A stretch of DNA of 64,000 nt, from NCBI GenBank assembly GCA_050174775.1, contig JBFXJP010000001.1:1-64000 (forward strand), given 5' to 3'. The DNA comes from CAYPGJ01 sp050174775 (GTDB lineage Bacteria; Planctomycetota; Phycisphaerae; Phycisphaerales; UBA1924). The notes under the pieces are model-generated. The model was not told the DNA's origin. It did not search any database and was given only the letters and a program-made list of their open reading frames with translations. Positions 47,033 to 56,262 of this stretch are shown here, in pieces. Positions within the stretch are counted from its first letter, which is position 1, and each line of letters opens with the position of its first letter. The position numbers and the translations under genes are program-made.

Positions 47033-50000
47033 ATGCGAATGCCCAGGGGTCGTCGTCTCAGCGGTAGTGTCCTTGTCGCGATGATGGTGATGGCCTGCGG
47101 GAGCGCCACGGCGACCGCTGGGCTGGACGCCGCGGCTCGGATCGAACGGGCCTCGACCCTGCTGAAGGATGGGCGCGCCGCATCGGCCAAGGACGTGCTT
47201 GCCGAGATCGACCGTTCGTCCCTGAAAGGCGATGTCCGTGAGCGGGCGATGGAGTTGCTGGCGAGCGCGGACCGCAAGATGCGGTCGATGTCGGTAGCCG
47301 AGATCTCGCTTGATCGGGCGGAGATGGCGCTCGAAGAGGGAGATCTCCGGAGCGTGGAGCGCCATGCGACTGCCGCGAAGCGCGACGAGCGTGCGACCGG
47401 TGACCAGAAGCAGCGCGCTACGGAACTCATGGACCGGGCCGCGACCCTCCGGGCTGACCTGGAGCCAGTGGCTGCGGGTGCGCTCGATCGCGCCGTGGAG
47501 GACTTCGAGTCTGGACGGTATGTCGAGGCGAAAGCCGGCCTGGATTCGGTGTACCGCGCCGGGTTCCGTCTGAACGACGAGCAGCTCCGCACGCTTGATC
47601 GGTACCGGGATCGCGTGATCGAGTTGGAGCGCCGCAACGGCAAGCCGTTCGAAGCTGACTACACGCCCCTCGGCATGCTGCAGGCCGGGAAGGTCGAGCG
47701 GGTCAACGACCCGCGCCCCGAAGCCATGGCTGCTGCGCAGGATCAGTCCGGTGAGGCCAGCCCTGCAACGGAGCAAGCCCAGCCCGGTGAAGAGGCGCAG
47801 GCCGGTGAGCAGGCCGAGGAGCCCGCGCCCGAGGGGGATCTGTTCCAGGAGGCGGCGAAGTTCACGGCCGAGCGTCTGCTGGCCGAGGCGGACGTGGCGT
47901 TCGACGCCGGCCGGTACTCCGAGGCGGAGCAGAAGTACACGCTGGCGACGACCACGTACCGTTCGCACCTCAATGCAGATCAAGCGACCCGCGCGGACAA
48001 GCGTTTGGCCGACGTCCGCGCGTTGCTGGCGGATCGGACCGGGAACCTGCTGACGAACGTCGTCGAGACTCGCGCTGTGGTGCGTGAGCAGGCCGTGGCG
48101 GAGTACGACAACTTCGTCGCGCAGGCGCAGGACGCTCTGCGTCAGGGCGACTTCGAGCGGGCCCGCTCGCTTGCCGGTCGCGCCCGCCTGGCGATCGTCG
48201 ATCGTCGTGAGGTGTTCTCCGAGGCCGAGGTGAACGATCGAGTCAACCGGCAGGAGTCGTTGCTCTCGTCGATCCGTGCGGCCGAGGAGTCGGCGCGGGT
48301 GGCGGAGATCGAGCGTCGCGCGTCGGATGTGCAGCGTCAGAAGACCGACGCTGAGTCTCGCCAGCGGGCCGAGAAGGACCGCAAGATCGTCGAGAACCTC
48401 GACCGTATCCGCGTGCTGCAGCAGGAGCAGAAGTACCAGGAGGCGCTGCAGGTCGTCGATCAGGTGCTCTTTCTCGATCCGGAGAACCCCGCGGGCCTGC
48501 TGCTGAAGGACGTGCTCCGTGACGTCGTGGTGTACCGCGAATGGGACAAGGCTCAGCGCGAGAAGTCCCTGAGCTACGCGAGCGAAGTCGTCGCGATGCA
48601 GAAGAGCCTGGTGATTCCCAGCCAGCTCATGTCCTACCCCTCCGATTGGCCGGAGCTGAGCTTCCGGCGTGGCGAGACGGCTGCGTTCGTTGACACCCCG
48701 GAGGATCGTCGCGTTCTCGCGGAGCTTGATTCCCGCTCGATCCCCGCCTCGTTCTCCGCGCATCGTCTCGAGGACGTCCTCTCCTTCATCGAGCAGGTCG
48801 GCAATCTGAGCGTGGATGTGAATTGGGAAGCCCTCTCCGCCATCGGCGTGGAGCGCGACACCGAGATCACCCTCAATCTGCGCTCTGCGCCGCTGAAGGT
48901 GGTGCTCGACCGTGTTCTTGAGAAGGTGAGCCGTGATCAGTTCAGCCGCGCCGGATGGGCCGTGGAGGACGGCGTGCTCGTCGTCGCCTCGCAGGAGGCG
49001 CTGCGGAAGAAGACCTTCATCCGGATCTACGACATCCAGGACTTGGTCTTCCGCGTGCCGGACTTCCCGAACGTCCCCGAGCTCGACCTCGACACCGTGC
49101 TGCAGCAGGGCTCGCAGCGCGGCGGCGGCGGCGGCGGCGGTGGTCTGTTCAACGATCCCCAGGACCAGAACGTCGGTGAGATCCTGCAGCGCGAGCGCGA
49201 CACGCTCGATCAGATCATCCGCATCGTGCAGGAAAACGTCGATTTCGAGGGCTGGCGTGATAACGGCGGCACCACCGGCATCATCCAGGAGCTCAACGGC
49301 AACCTGATCATCACCAACACCGCGGCCAACCACCGCTCGATCGTCGGCCTGCTCTCGCAGCTTCGCGAGGCCCGCGCGATCCAGATCAGCGTTGAGTCCC
49401 GCTTCCTCACGGTTGCCCAGGACTTCTTCGAGCAGATCGGGTTCGACCTCGACGTCTACTTCAACGCCCAGAACAACCAGTACCGAGACGCGGTGCTGCA
49501 GGAGTGGCGGTACGGCGGCGCCGTGCACGGCCAGTCGCCCCCAGCCCCCGGCACCACGCTCCTCCCGACCGACCTGCTTCGAGCAGGCGCGACCGCCACC
49601 CGGTCGACCACCAACAACCAGTACTTCGTTCCTCCGGGCGGCGTGAACCCCCAGACCGGCGAGATCACCTACCAGTTTGGTCCGGTGCCCACCGCGCTCA
49701 CAGCGCCCGATCCCCTCAGCATCATCCCCACCCAGCAGAACAGCCTCGGCATCACTGACTCACTCGGGCGTTCGCTCGGCGGCTTCGCCTCCACCATCCT
49801 CAACCAGAACCCCGCGCTCGGTATCGCCGGAACCTTCCTCGACGACGTCCAGGTCGACCTGCTCATCAAGGCGACGCAGGCCGACCGCCGCAACGTCACC
49901 CTCACGGCGCCGCGCCTCACGTTCATCAACGGCCGCTTCGCCAACATGTTCGTCGCAACGCAGCAGACCTTCGTCTCGCAGCTCACGCCCGTCGTCGGCT

Positions 50001-50503
50001 CCTCGTCCGCGGCCTTCCAGCCGACGGTCAGCTCGCTCAACACCGGCGTGACGCTCCTCGTTCGCGGCGTGGCATCCACCGACCGTCGCTACGTCACGAT
50101 GATGATCCAGACGCGCGTCGCCTCGCTCGACCGGTTCGATCCCGAACTCACGTTCAGCGCGGCAGCGGGCGGCACGGGCCAGGGCGGCGGCGGCGCCACC
50201 GCGACCGGCGTCATTCAGCGCCCCGTCATCAGCATCTCCGCGGTCAACACCGGCGTCACGGTCCCCGATCAGGGCACCATCCTGCTCGGTGGTCAGAGGC
50301 TCGTGACCGAGGCAGAGATCGAGTCCGGCGTCCCGGTGCTCAGCAAGCTCCCGATCATCAACCGCTTCTTCACCAACCGTATCGAGACCAAGGAAGAGCG
50401 CACCCTGCTGATCCTCCTCAAGCCCACGATCATCATGCAGAACGAGGAAGAGGAGAGGAACTTCCCCGGCCTGCTGGATCGGCTCGGCTCCGCAGGGCGT
50501 TGA
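47033..50503 (+). CDS. TPR-secretin outer-membrane channel protein
   Basis: 1156 residues from ATG 47033 (GGAG 8 nt before). Signal sequence ~10-32. The N-terminal half (~35-560) is TPR-like helical repeats with an acidic linker (TEQAQPGEEAQAGEQAEE). A short N-domain (SFSAHRLEDVLSFIEQ) and the secretin C-domain follow; the diagnostic end is VPVLSKLPIINRFF and ERTLLILLKPTII. Secretins form the outer-membrane ring of type II/IV pilus-like machines. Atypical for length and for lacking other gsp/pil genes nearby. A (GGC)n tract encodes a polyglycine run. Confidence 0.9.
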   Translation: MRMPRGRRLSGSVLVAMMVMACGSATATAGLDAAARIERASTLLKDGRAASAKDVLAEIDRSSLKGDVRERAMELLASADRKMRSMSVAEISLDRAEMALEEGDLRSVERHATAAKRDERATGDQKQRATELMDRAATLRADLEPVAAGALDRAVEDFESGRYVEAKAGLDSVYRAGFRLNDEQLRTLDRYRDRVIELERRNGKPFEADYTPLGMLQAGKVERVNDPRPEAMAAAQDQSGEASPATEQAQPGEEAQAGEQAEEPAPEGDLFQEAAKFTAERLLAEADVAFDAGRYSEAEQKYTLATTTYRSHLNADQATRADKRLADVRALLADRTGNLLTNVVETRAVVREQAVAEYDNFVAQAQDALRQGDFERARSLAGRARLAIVDRREVFSEAEVNDRVNRQESLLSSIRAAEESARVAEIERRASDVQRQKTDAESRQRAEKDRKIVENLDRIRVLQQEQKYQEALQVVDQVLFLDPENPAGLLLKDVLRDVVVYREWDKAQREKSLSYASEVVAMQKSLVIPSQLMSYPSDWPELSFRRGETAAFVDTPEDRRVLAELDSRSIPASFSAHRLEDVLSFIEQVGNLSVDVNWEALSAIGVERDTEITLNLRSAPLKVVLDRVLEKVSRDQFSRAGWAVEDGVLVVASQEALRKKTFIRIYDIQDLVFRVPDFPNVPELDLDTVLQQGSQRGGGGGGGGLFNDPQDQNVGEILQRERDTLDQIIRIVQENVDFEGWRDNGGTTGIIQELNGNLIITNTAANHRSIVGLLSQLREARAIQISVESRFLTVAQDFFEQIGFDLDVYFNAQNNQYRDAVLQEWRYGGAVHGQSPPAPGTTLLPTDLLRAGATATRSTTNNQYFVPPGGVNPQTGEITYQFGPVPTALTAPDPLSIIPTQQNSLGITDSLGRSLGGFASTILNQNPALGIAGTFLDDVQVDLLIKATQADRRNVTLTAPRLTFINGRFANMFVATQQTFVSQLTPVVGSSSAAFQPTVSSLNTGVTLLVRGVASTDRRYVTMMIQTRVASLDRFDPELTFSAAAGGTGQGGGGATATGVIQRPVISISAVNTGVTVPDQGTILLGGQRLVTEAEIESGVPVLSKLPIINRFFTNRIETKEERTLLILLKPTIIMQNEEEERNFPGLLDRLGSAGR
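49121..49144 (+). repeat. GGC/GGT simple repeat in the secretin gene
   Basis: Six GGC and two GGT codons in a row encode eight glycines between the N-domain and secretin domain. Such a tract can vary by slippage; because the unit is 3 bp, changes keep frame and would only alter linker length. Confidence 0.8.
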
Positions 50504-50570
50504 GCGGCGCCGGTTGACCGTGGATAGTGTGGCCCGCTAGCGTTTGCCGACTCGAAGGAGGTCCACGGGC

Positions 50571-50933
50571 ATGCCGCAACAGGACTCGAGACTCCGGATC
50601 TCAACCACCGACGGGGTGAGCCAGGTCCGGTTCATCGATCGCAACATCCTCGACGAGGCCAACATCCAGCAGATCGGCGAGGAGATCCTTGCGCTGGTCG
50701 ACGGCGCCTCGCGCCCGCGGGTTGTCATCAGCTTCGAGAACGTCGACCACCTCTCCAGTGCCGCTCTCGGCGCCCTCATCACGATCAACAATCGTGTGAA
50801 GTCCAAGGGCGGCCGCCTCGCGCTGGCCCGGATCGACCCCCAGATCCACGAGGTGTTCGTCATCACCAAGCTGAACCGGCTCTTCGACATCCACGAGACC
50901 GTGGACGAGGCGATGGCCGCGGCGCGGGGCTGA
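50571..50933 (+). CDS. STAS-domain anti-sigma factor antagonist
   Basis: 120 residues from ATG 50571, with GAAGGAGG upstream. SpoIIAA/RsbV-type STAS fold; the DHLSSAALGALI motif carries the serine that a partner kinase phosphorylates. It likely binds an anti-sigma kinase to release a sigma factor or effector. The next gene (29 bp on) encodes such a kinase, so the pair is almost surely a partner-switch unit. No sigma factor is adjacent. Confidence 0.88.
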   Translation: MPQQDSRLRISTTDGVSQVRFIDRNILDEANIQQIGEEILALVDGASRPRVVISFENVDHLSSAALGALITINNRVKSKGGRLALARIDPQIHEVFVITKLNRLFDIHETVDEAMAAARG

Positions 50934-50961
50934 CCCAACAGGGCATGCGGAGGCGCGTGGA

Positions 50962-51423
50962 TTGCCGATGACGTCGCGGGCGCCCACACCCAGCGGACAG
51001 GAACGGATCGAACTCCGCAACGATCGGAGCGCGATCGAATCCCTCGAGCGACGCGTCCTCGATGCGGTGGAGCGCGCCGGCTACCCGGAGGTCTCCAGAT
51101 TCGCCGTGCGGCTCGCCCTCGAGGAAGCCGTCGTCAATGCCTTCCGCCACGGCCACCGACAACTCCCCGATGACACCCCCATCGATGTCTCCTGGGAAGT
51201 CACCCCCGATCGCGCTGTGATCACCGTCCGCGATCGCGGCGCCGGCTTCGAGCCCGGCTGCGTTCCCGATCCCACCCTCGACGAAAACCTTGAGTGTCCC
51301 ACCGGGCGCGGCCTCATGCTCATGCGAGCCTACATGACCGAGGTCCGCCACAACACCTCCGGCAACGAAGTCACGATGGTCTACGACCGCAGCGCCGAAG
51401 AACGCAAACGCGCCGCAGACTGA
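50962..51423 (+). CDS. Anti-sigma regulatory factor (RsbW-like serine kinase)
   Basis: 153 residues from TTG 50962 (GGAGG 8 nt before; ATG 50968 is the alternative). The HATPase_c_2 fold has LALEEAVVNAFRHGH (N-box), VRDRGAGFEPG (G1) and GRGLMLMRAYM (G2). It should bind ATP and phosphorylate the STAS protein encoded just upstream. The target, a sigma factor or other regulator, is not in the window. Confidence 0.9.
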   Translation: MPMTSRAPTPSGQERIELRNDRSAIESLERRVLDAVERAGYPEVSRFAVRLALEEAVVNAFRHGHRQLPDDTPIDVSWEVTPDRAVITVRDRGAGFEPGCVPDPTLDENLECPTGRGLMLMRAYMTEVRHNTSGNEVTMVYDRSAEERKRAAD

Positions 51424-51430
51424 GCCCCGT

Positions 51431-52417
51431 TCAGGTCAGCGGGCGGCTCGACCGCACGCCCGCGGCTTGCATCAGAGACTTCGCGTCCGGCGCCTTCAGC
51501 TCCGCCGCAAGCTCATCCGGCAAGAGCCGCAACGACTCGTACACCTCGGGCGCCGGGTCCGGCAGTGTCCCATCAGGGAACACGGCCTCCAGCGCCAACT
51601 GCTCAGCCTGTGCGAGCGATCCAGCCACCAGCAGCACCTCGGTCGCCTTCCCGTTCGTGGGGTCGGCCACCAGGCACCTCCATGCTGTGAGCCCAAGCTC
51701 CGCACCGTCGTCGTCCACGTTCGTGTCCGGGTCGATGTTCAACGTCAGGCGCCACGCATCCCGAAGGTCGTCCACGATGTCCTCTCGTGTGGTCGCCTCG
51801 GGGTTCTTGGTCGGGTCGGGGAGCGTGTCACGATGCTCGTGCTCGGCCGCGTCCGGGCCCGCCGGCTCCGTCACCGGCTTGAGGTCGAACGCGGCCAGAA
51901 CGCGCTCGACACGCTGCCGCATCCCACCCTCAGCCCGGAGCGTCAGGATTTTGTGGTCGTCCACGTACACGAACAGGAACGGCTCGCGTGACATCGCGCC
52001 GAAGCCCACGCACCCGTCCTCGAGCAGCCAGGGCCTCCACCGCCGGTACCCCTGGAGGAACCGGTCCAGACCGACCACCTCGTACGCGAGGTACGGGTCG
52101 ATCTCCCGGTACGCGTCCTCGGAGAGCGCATCGACGATCGGGTACACCCGCGACGGGAACAGCGTGAACAACGCACGCAGCAGCGGCGCCAGCCGCGTGT
52201 GCGTGATCACCACGTCGTACACATACCGATCGGGCCACTCGTCCCATTCCTCATCGGTTGAGGCATCCGCCGGCTCGAACTCCACCAGATACCCCTCGAT
52301 CGGGCGCAGCTCCTCCGCGCGGATCGGGTAGGCGCCGAGCGGGCAGGCAAACCCTTCGACGACGGTTCGTTGCAGCGATGGTTCCAACAGCGGTGGTTCG
52401 GGCACAGGGTCGTTCAT
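51431..52417 (-). CDS. Conserved hypothetical protein
   Basis: About 328 residues from ATG 52417; no good ribosome site, so the start is uncertain. No family is recognised. The sequence is acidic with YEVVGLDRFLQGYRRWRPWLLED, MSREPFLFVYVDDHKILTL and TNVDDDGAELGL; it has no signal peptide or membrane helices. It is convergent with the anti-sigma kinase gene (7 bp gap) and divergent from the symporter. Confidence 0.6.
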   Translation of the reverse strand: MNDPVPEPPLLEPSLQRTVVEGFACPLGAYPIRAEELRPIEGYLVEFEPADASTDEEWDEWPDRYVYDVVITHTRLAPLLRALFTLFPSRVYPIVDALSEDAYREIDPYLAYEVVGLDRFLQGYRRWRPWLLEDGCVGFGAMSREPFLFVYVDDHKILTLRAEGGMRQRVERVLAAFDLKPVTEPAGPDAAEHEHRDTLPDPTKNPEATTREDIVDDLRDAWRLTLNIDPDTNVDDDGAELGLTAWRCLVADPTNGKATEVLLVAGSLAQAEQLALEAVFPDGTLPDPAPEVYESLRLLPDELAAELKAPDAKSLMQAAGVRSSRPLT

Positions 52418-52494
52418 AGGCCGGGGGAGAGTGTACGGCTGACCGGCTCGGTCCGGCGTTGCAGCCCGGGGCGTCAGGGGCGATGATGCAGCTT

Positions 52495-52536
52495 GGGAGC
52501 GTGAGGGCTCCCCCAACAAAGGGAGCCGTGCGCATG
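52495..52536 (+). promoter_or_regulatory. Leader with competing pairings around the ribosome binding site
   Basis: GGGAGC occurs at 52495-52500 and again as the ribosome binding site at 52521-52526. Between them GCTCCC (52507-52512) can pair with either copy: the first leaves the site open, the second buries it. This is the layout of a translational switch. Each stem is only 6 bp, so it needs testing; nothing matches a known riboswitch class to my eye. Confidence 0.4.
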
Positions 52537-54312
52537 AACGATCTGGTCGGGCAGATGAACGCCGGATTGACGGCGATCAACAACGTCATCTGGCACAACT
52601 ACGTCCTGTTCGTCGTGCTCGCCGTCGGCGTTCTGTTCACCCTCTGGAGCGGCTTTGCACAGTATCGGGCGCTTACCCACGGTGTCTCCGTCATCCGGGG
52701 CAAGTACGACGACAAGAACGATCCCGGCGCCATCAACCACTTCCAGGCCCTCTCCACCGCCCTCTCGGCCACCGTCGGTCTGGGCAACATCGCCGGTGTC
52801 GCCGTGGCCATCGCCCTGGGCGGCCCGGGCGCCGTCTTCTGGATGTGGGTTGTCGGCATGGTGGGCATGGCGATCAAGACCACCGAAGTCACCCTCTCCA
52901 TGCTCCACCGCAACACCGATGACCCCGACAACCCGCACGGCGGGCCCATGTGGGTCGCGGACAAGGGCTTTAAGAAGTGGGGGCTCGGCTGGGTCGGCAA
53001 GGTGCTCGGCGTGCTCTTCTGCATCACCCTGATCATCTCGACTGTCACCGGCGGCAATATGTTCCAGGCGTGGAACGTCGGTGTCATCTGCGAGACCTAC
53101 TTCCGAGTCCCCCAGCAGGTCATCGGCGTCATCCTCACCGTGCTCGTCGGGCTGGTCATCATCGGCGGCATCAAGCGCATCGGCGCCGTGGCAGGTCGGC
53201 TTGTCCCCTTCATGTGCGGCATCTACCTCATTGCAGCGCTCTACGTCATCATCGTGGACATCGAGCGCGTGCCCGCGATGCTCGGGCTGATCGTGAAGTC
53301 CGCGTTCGCCCCCGCCGAGGCCAGCCAGGCTTTCCTGGGCGGCACCGCGGGCTACGCCTTCCTCTGGGGCATGAAGCGGGCCCTCTTCTCGAACGAAGCC
53401 GGGCAGGGCTCCAGCCCCATCGCGCACTCCGCCGCCAAGACGGACGAGCCCGTCCGCGAGGGCATCGTCGCCGGGCTTGAACCCTTCGTCGACACCATCG
53501 TCGTCTGCACGCTGACCACACTCGTCGTCCTGCTCAGCGGCGCTTGGAACCGTGGGCCGGAAGCGATGTTCGACGCCACCGCCGTGCCGACTATCCGTCA
53601 GGTCGAAGGCTCGACCGGTGAGTGGATTGCCGTCACCGGCGCCGTCCCCGCGAAGTCCGCGGATGCCGCGCGCATCAACGGGCCTTGGCGCGAACGTGAC
53701 ACCGTCTTCGTGCTGATCAAGGCCGATCTCGATCCCAACACGGGCCGCGAGATCCGCCGTCTGACCGGCACGATCAAGACCGACCCCGACAACGCCTCGT
53801 CACTGATCGTCGAGTGGAACCCGTACCCGAGCGTCAAGACGCCCCAGGTGGTCGCCGAGGCCGACGGACGGATCGGGCTGTACAACGACCTCGTCGGCGC
53901 CGCGCTCACCGGACACGCGTTCGATCGTGTGACTCCCGGCTTGGGCAAGTGGATCGTCACCATCGCCGCATGGCTGTTCGCCCTCTCCACCATGATCTCC
54001 TGGTCGTACTACGGCGAGCAGGGCGTGGTCTACCTCTTCGGCACAAAGCTCGTCATGCCCTACCGGCTCGTCTACTGCGGGCTGATCATGCTTTCCTGCG
54101 CCGGGTTCATCCGCACCGACGCCGAGCTCGACAATCTCACCGCACTCGGCACCGGCGTCATGCTCTGGGCGAACATCCCCATCATGCTCATCTTCGGCGC
54201 AGCTGCGATGACCGCGTACCACAACTACATCCGCCGGCTCAAGCGGGGGGAGCTCGATTCCCACGCTGCGCCCAAGTTCACCGACGTCGTCGAGGGCAAG
54301 GACGTGAAGTGA
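52534..54312 (+). CDS. Sodium:alanine (AGCS family) symporter with insertion
   Basis: 592 residues from ATG 52534, ribosome site GGGAG 8 nt ahead. Family hallmarks are LSATVGLGNIAGVAVAI, GGPGAVFWMWVVGM and FSNEAGQGSSPIAHSAA. It imports alanine or glycine with Na+. Residues ~341-450 form a ~110-aa soluble insert between the helix at ~319-336 and the one at ~472-490 that I do not know from usual AGCS members (~450-540 aa). A putative switch-like leader precedes it. Confidence 0.92.
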   Translation: MNDLVGQMNAGLTAINNVIWHNYVLFVVLAVGVLFTLWSGFAQYRALTHGVSVIRGKYDDKNDPGAINHFQALSTALSATVGLGNIAGVAVAIALGGPGAVFWMWVVGMVGMAIKTTEVTLSMLHRNTDDPDNPHGGPMWVADKGFKKWGLGWVGKVLGVLFCITLIISTVTGGNMFQAWNVGVICETYFRVPQQVIGVILTVLVGLVIIGGIKRIGAVAGRLVPFMCGIYLIAALYVIIVDIERVPAMLGLIVKSAFAPAEASQAFLGGTAGYAFLWGMKRALFSNEAGQGSSPIAHSAAKTDEPVREGIVAGLEPFVDTIVVCTLTTLVVLLSGAWNRGPEAMFDATAVPTIRQVEGSTGEWIAVTGAVPAKSADAARINGPWRERDTVFVLIKADLDPNTGREIRRLTGTIKTDPDNASSLIVEWNPYPSVKTPQVVAEADGRIGLYNDLVGAALTGHAFDRVTPGLGKWIVTIAAWLFALSTMISWSYYGEQGVVYLFGTKLVMPYRLVYCGLIMLSCAGFIRTDAELDNLTALGTGVMLWANIPIMLIFGAAAMTAYHNYIRRLKRGELDSHAAPKFTDVVEGKDVK

Positions 54313-54339
54313 TCGGGCGGGGGAACGGAGGCCCCGCGC

Positions 54340-54996
54340 GTGTGGTCGAGCCGTGAGGTCTGCGAGGTGTGCGCGGCGACGCTGCGCGCGAGCGCCGAGG
54401 CTCTCGACGCGGAACATTCTCCGTACGGCCTGGATGCGCAGTCCGAAGTCGAGCTTCAAGACACTCTCGCAACCGGACTCCGCGCACACGGCTGGGGCGT
54501 CATCCGTGAGGCGCGCTACCCGGCGGTGGCCGGGCGCCCCAAACGCAGCGAGGGTGAGCGCTGCGACCTGGTGCTCACAACCCAGCCCGACGTCCCGCTC
54601 CTCGACCCGCTGATGGAGGGGACGCTGTTCGCGGGACGCGGCGTGCCTCATGACGAGGCCATGTGGCTCGAGGTCAAGCTCGCGCGCCAGTTCGCAATCG
54701 TGGGGGGTGTGGCCGCGCCGAACTCGGCATACGCAGCCGAAGTGCTCACGCGCGCCACGGCCGACGTCCGCAAGCTCTCCGGTGAGCCCGGCGCCGGCAC
54801 GCGCGCAGCCGTGCTCGTCATGTTCACGCGCGACGCGCCGACCGCCGAGCACGACACGCTCGCCTGGGCCCACCGCTGTCTCGATCAGGGCTGGTCGATC
54901 GGGGCCCCGGAACGCGTCGGATTCTCGATCGTGGAACGCATCGGCAACGCCTGGTGCGAAGTCGTCCTCATGCCTGTGCGCGGCGCGGGAACGTGA
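54340..54996 (+). CDS. Hypothetical protein with PD-(D/E)XK-like motif
   Basis: 218 residues from GTG 54340. Spaced residues D76 (ERCDLVL) and E111-x-K113 (WLEVKLA) with an upstream Glu (E37 or E39) resemble the PD-(D/E)XK nuclease core (D-x(n)-ExK). The rest has no known domain. Ends 29 nt inside the 3' end of the convergent lpxB gene, a real overlap of coding ends. Role unknown; the nuclease link is inference. Confidence 0.6.
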   Translation: MWSSREVCEVCAATLRASAEALDAEHSPYGLDAQSEVELQDTLATGLRAHGWGVIREARYPAVAGRPKRSEGERCDLVLTTQPDVPLLDPLMEGTLFAGRGVPHDEAMWLEVKLARQFAIVGGVAAPNSAYAAEVLTRATADVRKLSGEPGAGTRAAVLVMFTRDAPTAEHDTLAWAHRCLDQGWSIGAPERVGFSIVERIGNAWCEVVLMPVRGAGT

Positions 54997-56146
54997 GCAT
55001 CTGCAGGATCGCGTCGGCCGCGTCCGGCGCCGCGTGACGATCACGGAATGGGGCGCACGCTTCGCGCAGTCCCCGACGCTGATCCTCCCGTGCCGACTCA
55101 CTCGCCAGCAGCGAGAGGCACGCGTCTCGTGGTTCGCGCCCGTCACCCGCATACGGCACGAACTCCGGCACGATCTGCTTGCCCGCGATCAGGTTCGGCA
55201 GTGTGGCAAAGTCCGACCGGACGACCCACTTCCCGACAAGGGCGTGCTGCCAGCTCGGCAGGCGATAACTCAGCACCATCGGCGTCGCACCACGTGCCAG
55301 GTGGAGCGACACGGTGCCTGAGACAGCCATGGCCGCATCGCACCAACGCGCCGCCCCCGACACATCCCGCATGACGAGCGAAAGCCCTTGCGGCCAGCCA
55401 CCATGCTCCTCCGCAATCTCACGCAACGCACGCTCCGCGCGCTCCGATGACGCTACGACCACGCCTACCCCCTCAGGCCACCGTTCCGCAACAGCGCGGA
55501 ACGTCGCCAGCATCGGCGGGAAGTTCAGCCTCCACTCCTTCGCGCGCGATCCCGGCAGCAGCAACACCTTCGGCGATCCCGGAGGAAGCGAGCTCACATC
55601 CGTGCCCGGTGCGGCGTGGTTCGCATCATCGAATAAGGGATGCCCGATGAATTTCGCGGGCACGTCGCGCCGGCGGAACCATTCCTCCTCGAACGGCAGA
55701 AGGCACAGCACGAGGTCGGTGCGACGGCGCAGCTTGTGCACCCGATGGCGCGCCCACGCCCACACCTGCGGCGCCGCGAGATGCACCACGCGCACCCCGA
55801 TCCCCTTCGACATCTTGCAGATCGGGAAGTTGGCCGCGGGCGAATCCACAGCGACGTGCAGCGTTGGCCGATGCTCCCGCAGCCACGCCCCGATCCGCTT
55901 GTTCAGCGCAAAGTGCTCCGCGATCTTGGCCAACCCGGGCACACCCATCGCCGCGTCGTGCGTCGTTTCCTCGATGATCTCCGCGCCCGCAGCCCGCATC
56001 TTCGGCCCGCCCCACCCCGCGATCCGCAGCTCCGGGCGCCGCGCGAGCAAGGCGCGGATCACCGGCCCGGCCAACTCATCGCCCGAGGGCTCGAACGCCG
56101 TGAACAGCAGCAGCGGTGGGGGGGTGGGCTCCGGCACGTGCGGCAC
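54968..56146 (-). CDS. lpxB: Lipid-A-disaccharide synthase
   Basis: 392 residues using GTG 56146; the frame continues upstream with no good ribosome site, and this start puts the family N-terminus (LLLFTAFEPSGDE) near residue 11. LpxB joins UDP-diacylglucosamine with lipid X in lipid A assembly. Motifs include VDSPAANFPICK, HLAAPQVWAWARHRV, LLLPGSRAKEW and VSGTVSLHLARG. Its presence points to an outer membrane with LPS. Start confidence is modest. Confidence 0.9.
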   Translation of the reverse strand: MPHVPEPTPPPLLLFTAFEPSGDELAGPVIRALLARRPELRIAGWGGPKMRAAGAEIIEETTHDAAMGVPGLAKIAEHFALNKRIGAWLREHRPTLHVAVDSPAANFPICKMSKGIGVRVVHLAAPQVWAWARHRVHKLRRRTDLVLCLLPFEEEWFRRRDVPAKFIGHPLFDDANHAAPGTDVSSLPPGSPKVLLLPGSRAKEWRLNFPPMLATFRAVAERWPEGVGVVVASSERAERALREIAEEHGGWPQGLSLVMRDVSGAARWCDAAMAVSGTVSLHLARGATPMVLSYRLPSWQHALVGKWVVRSDFATLPNLIAGKQIVPEFVPYAGDGREPRDACLSLLASESAREDQRRGLREACAPFRDRHAAPDAADAILQMLTFPRRAQA

Positions 56147-56262
56147 TGCACCGGCTGAACTCGTCCTTGTCAATGCCTCTCGAAAGACGCTCCCGGAGGC
56201 CCGGTATACTCCCCCCCTTTCCGCACGCCCCACCCCCCGCGAACCCCCGCGAAAACCGAACC

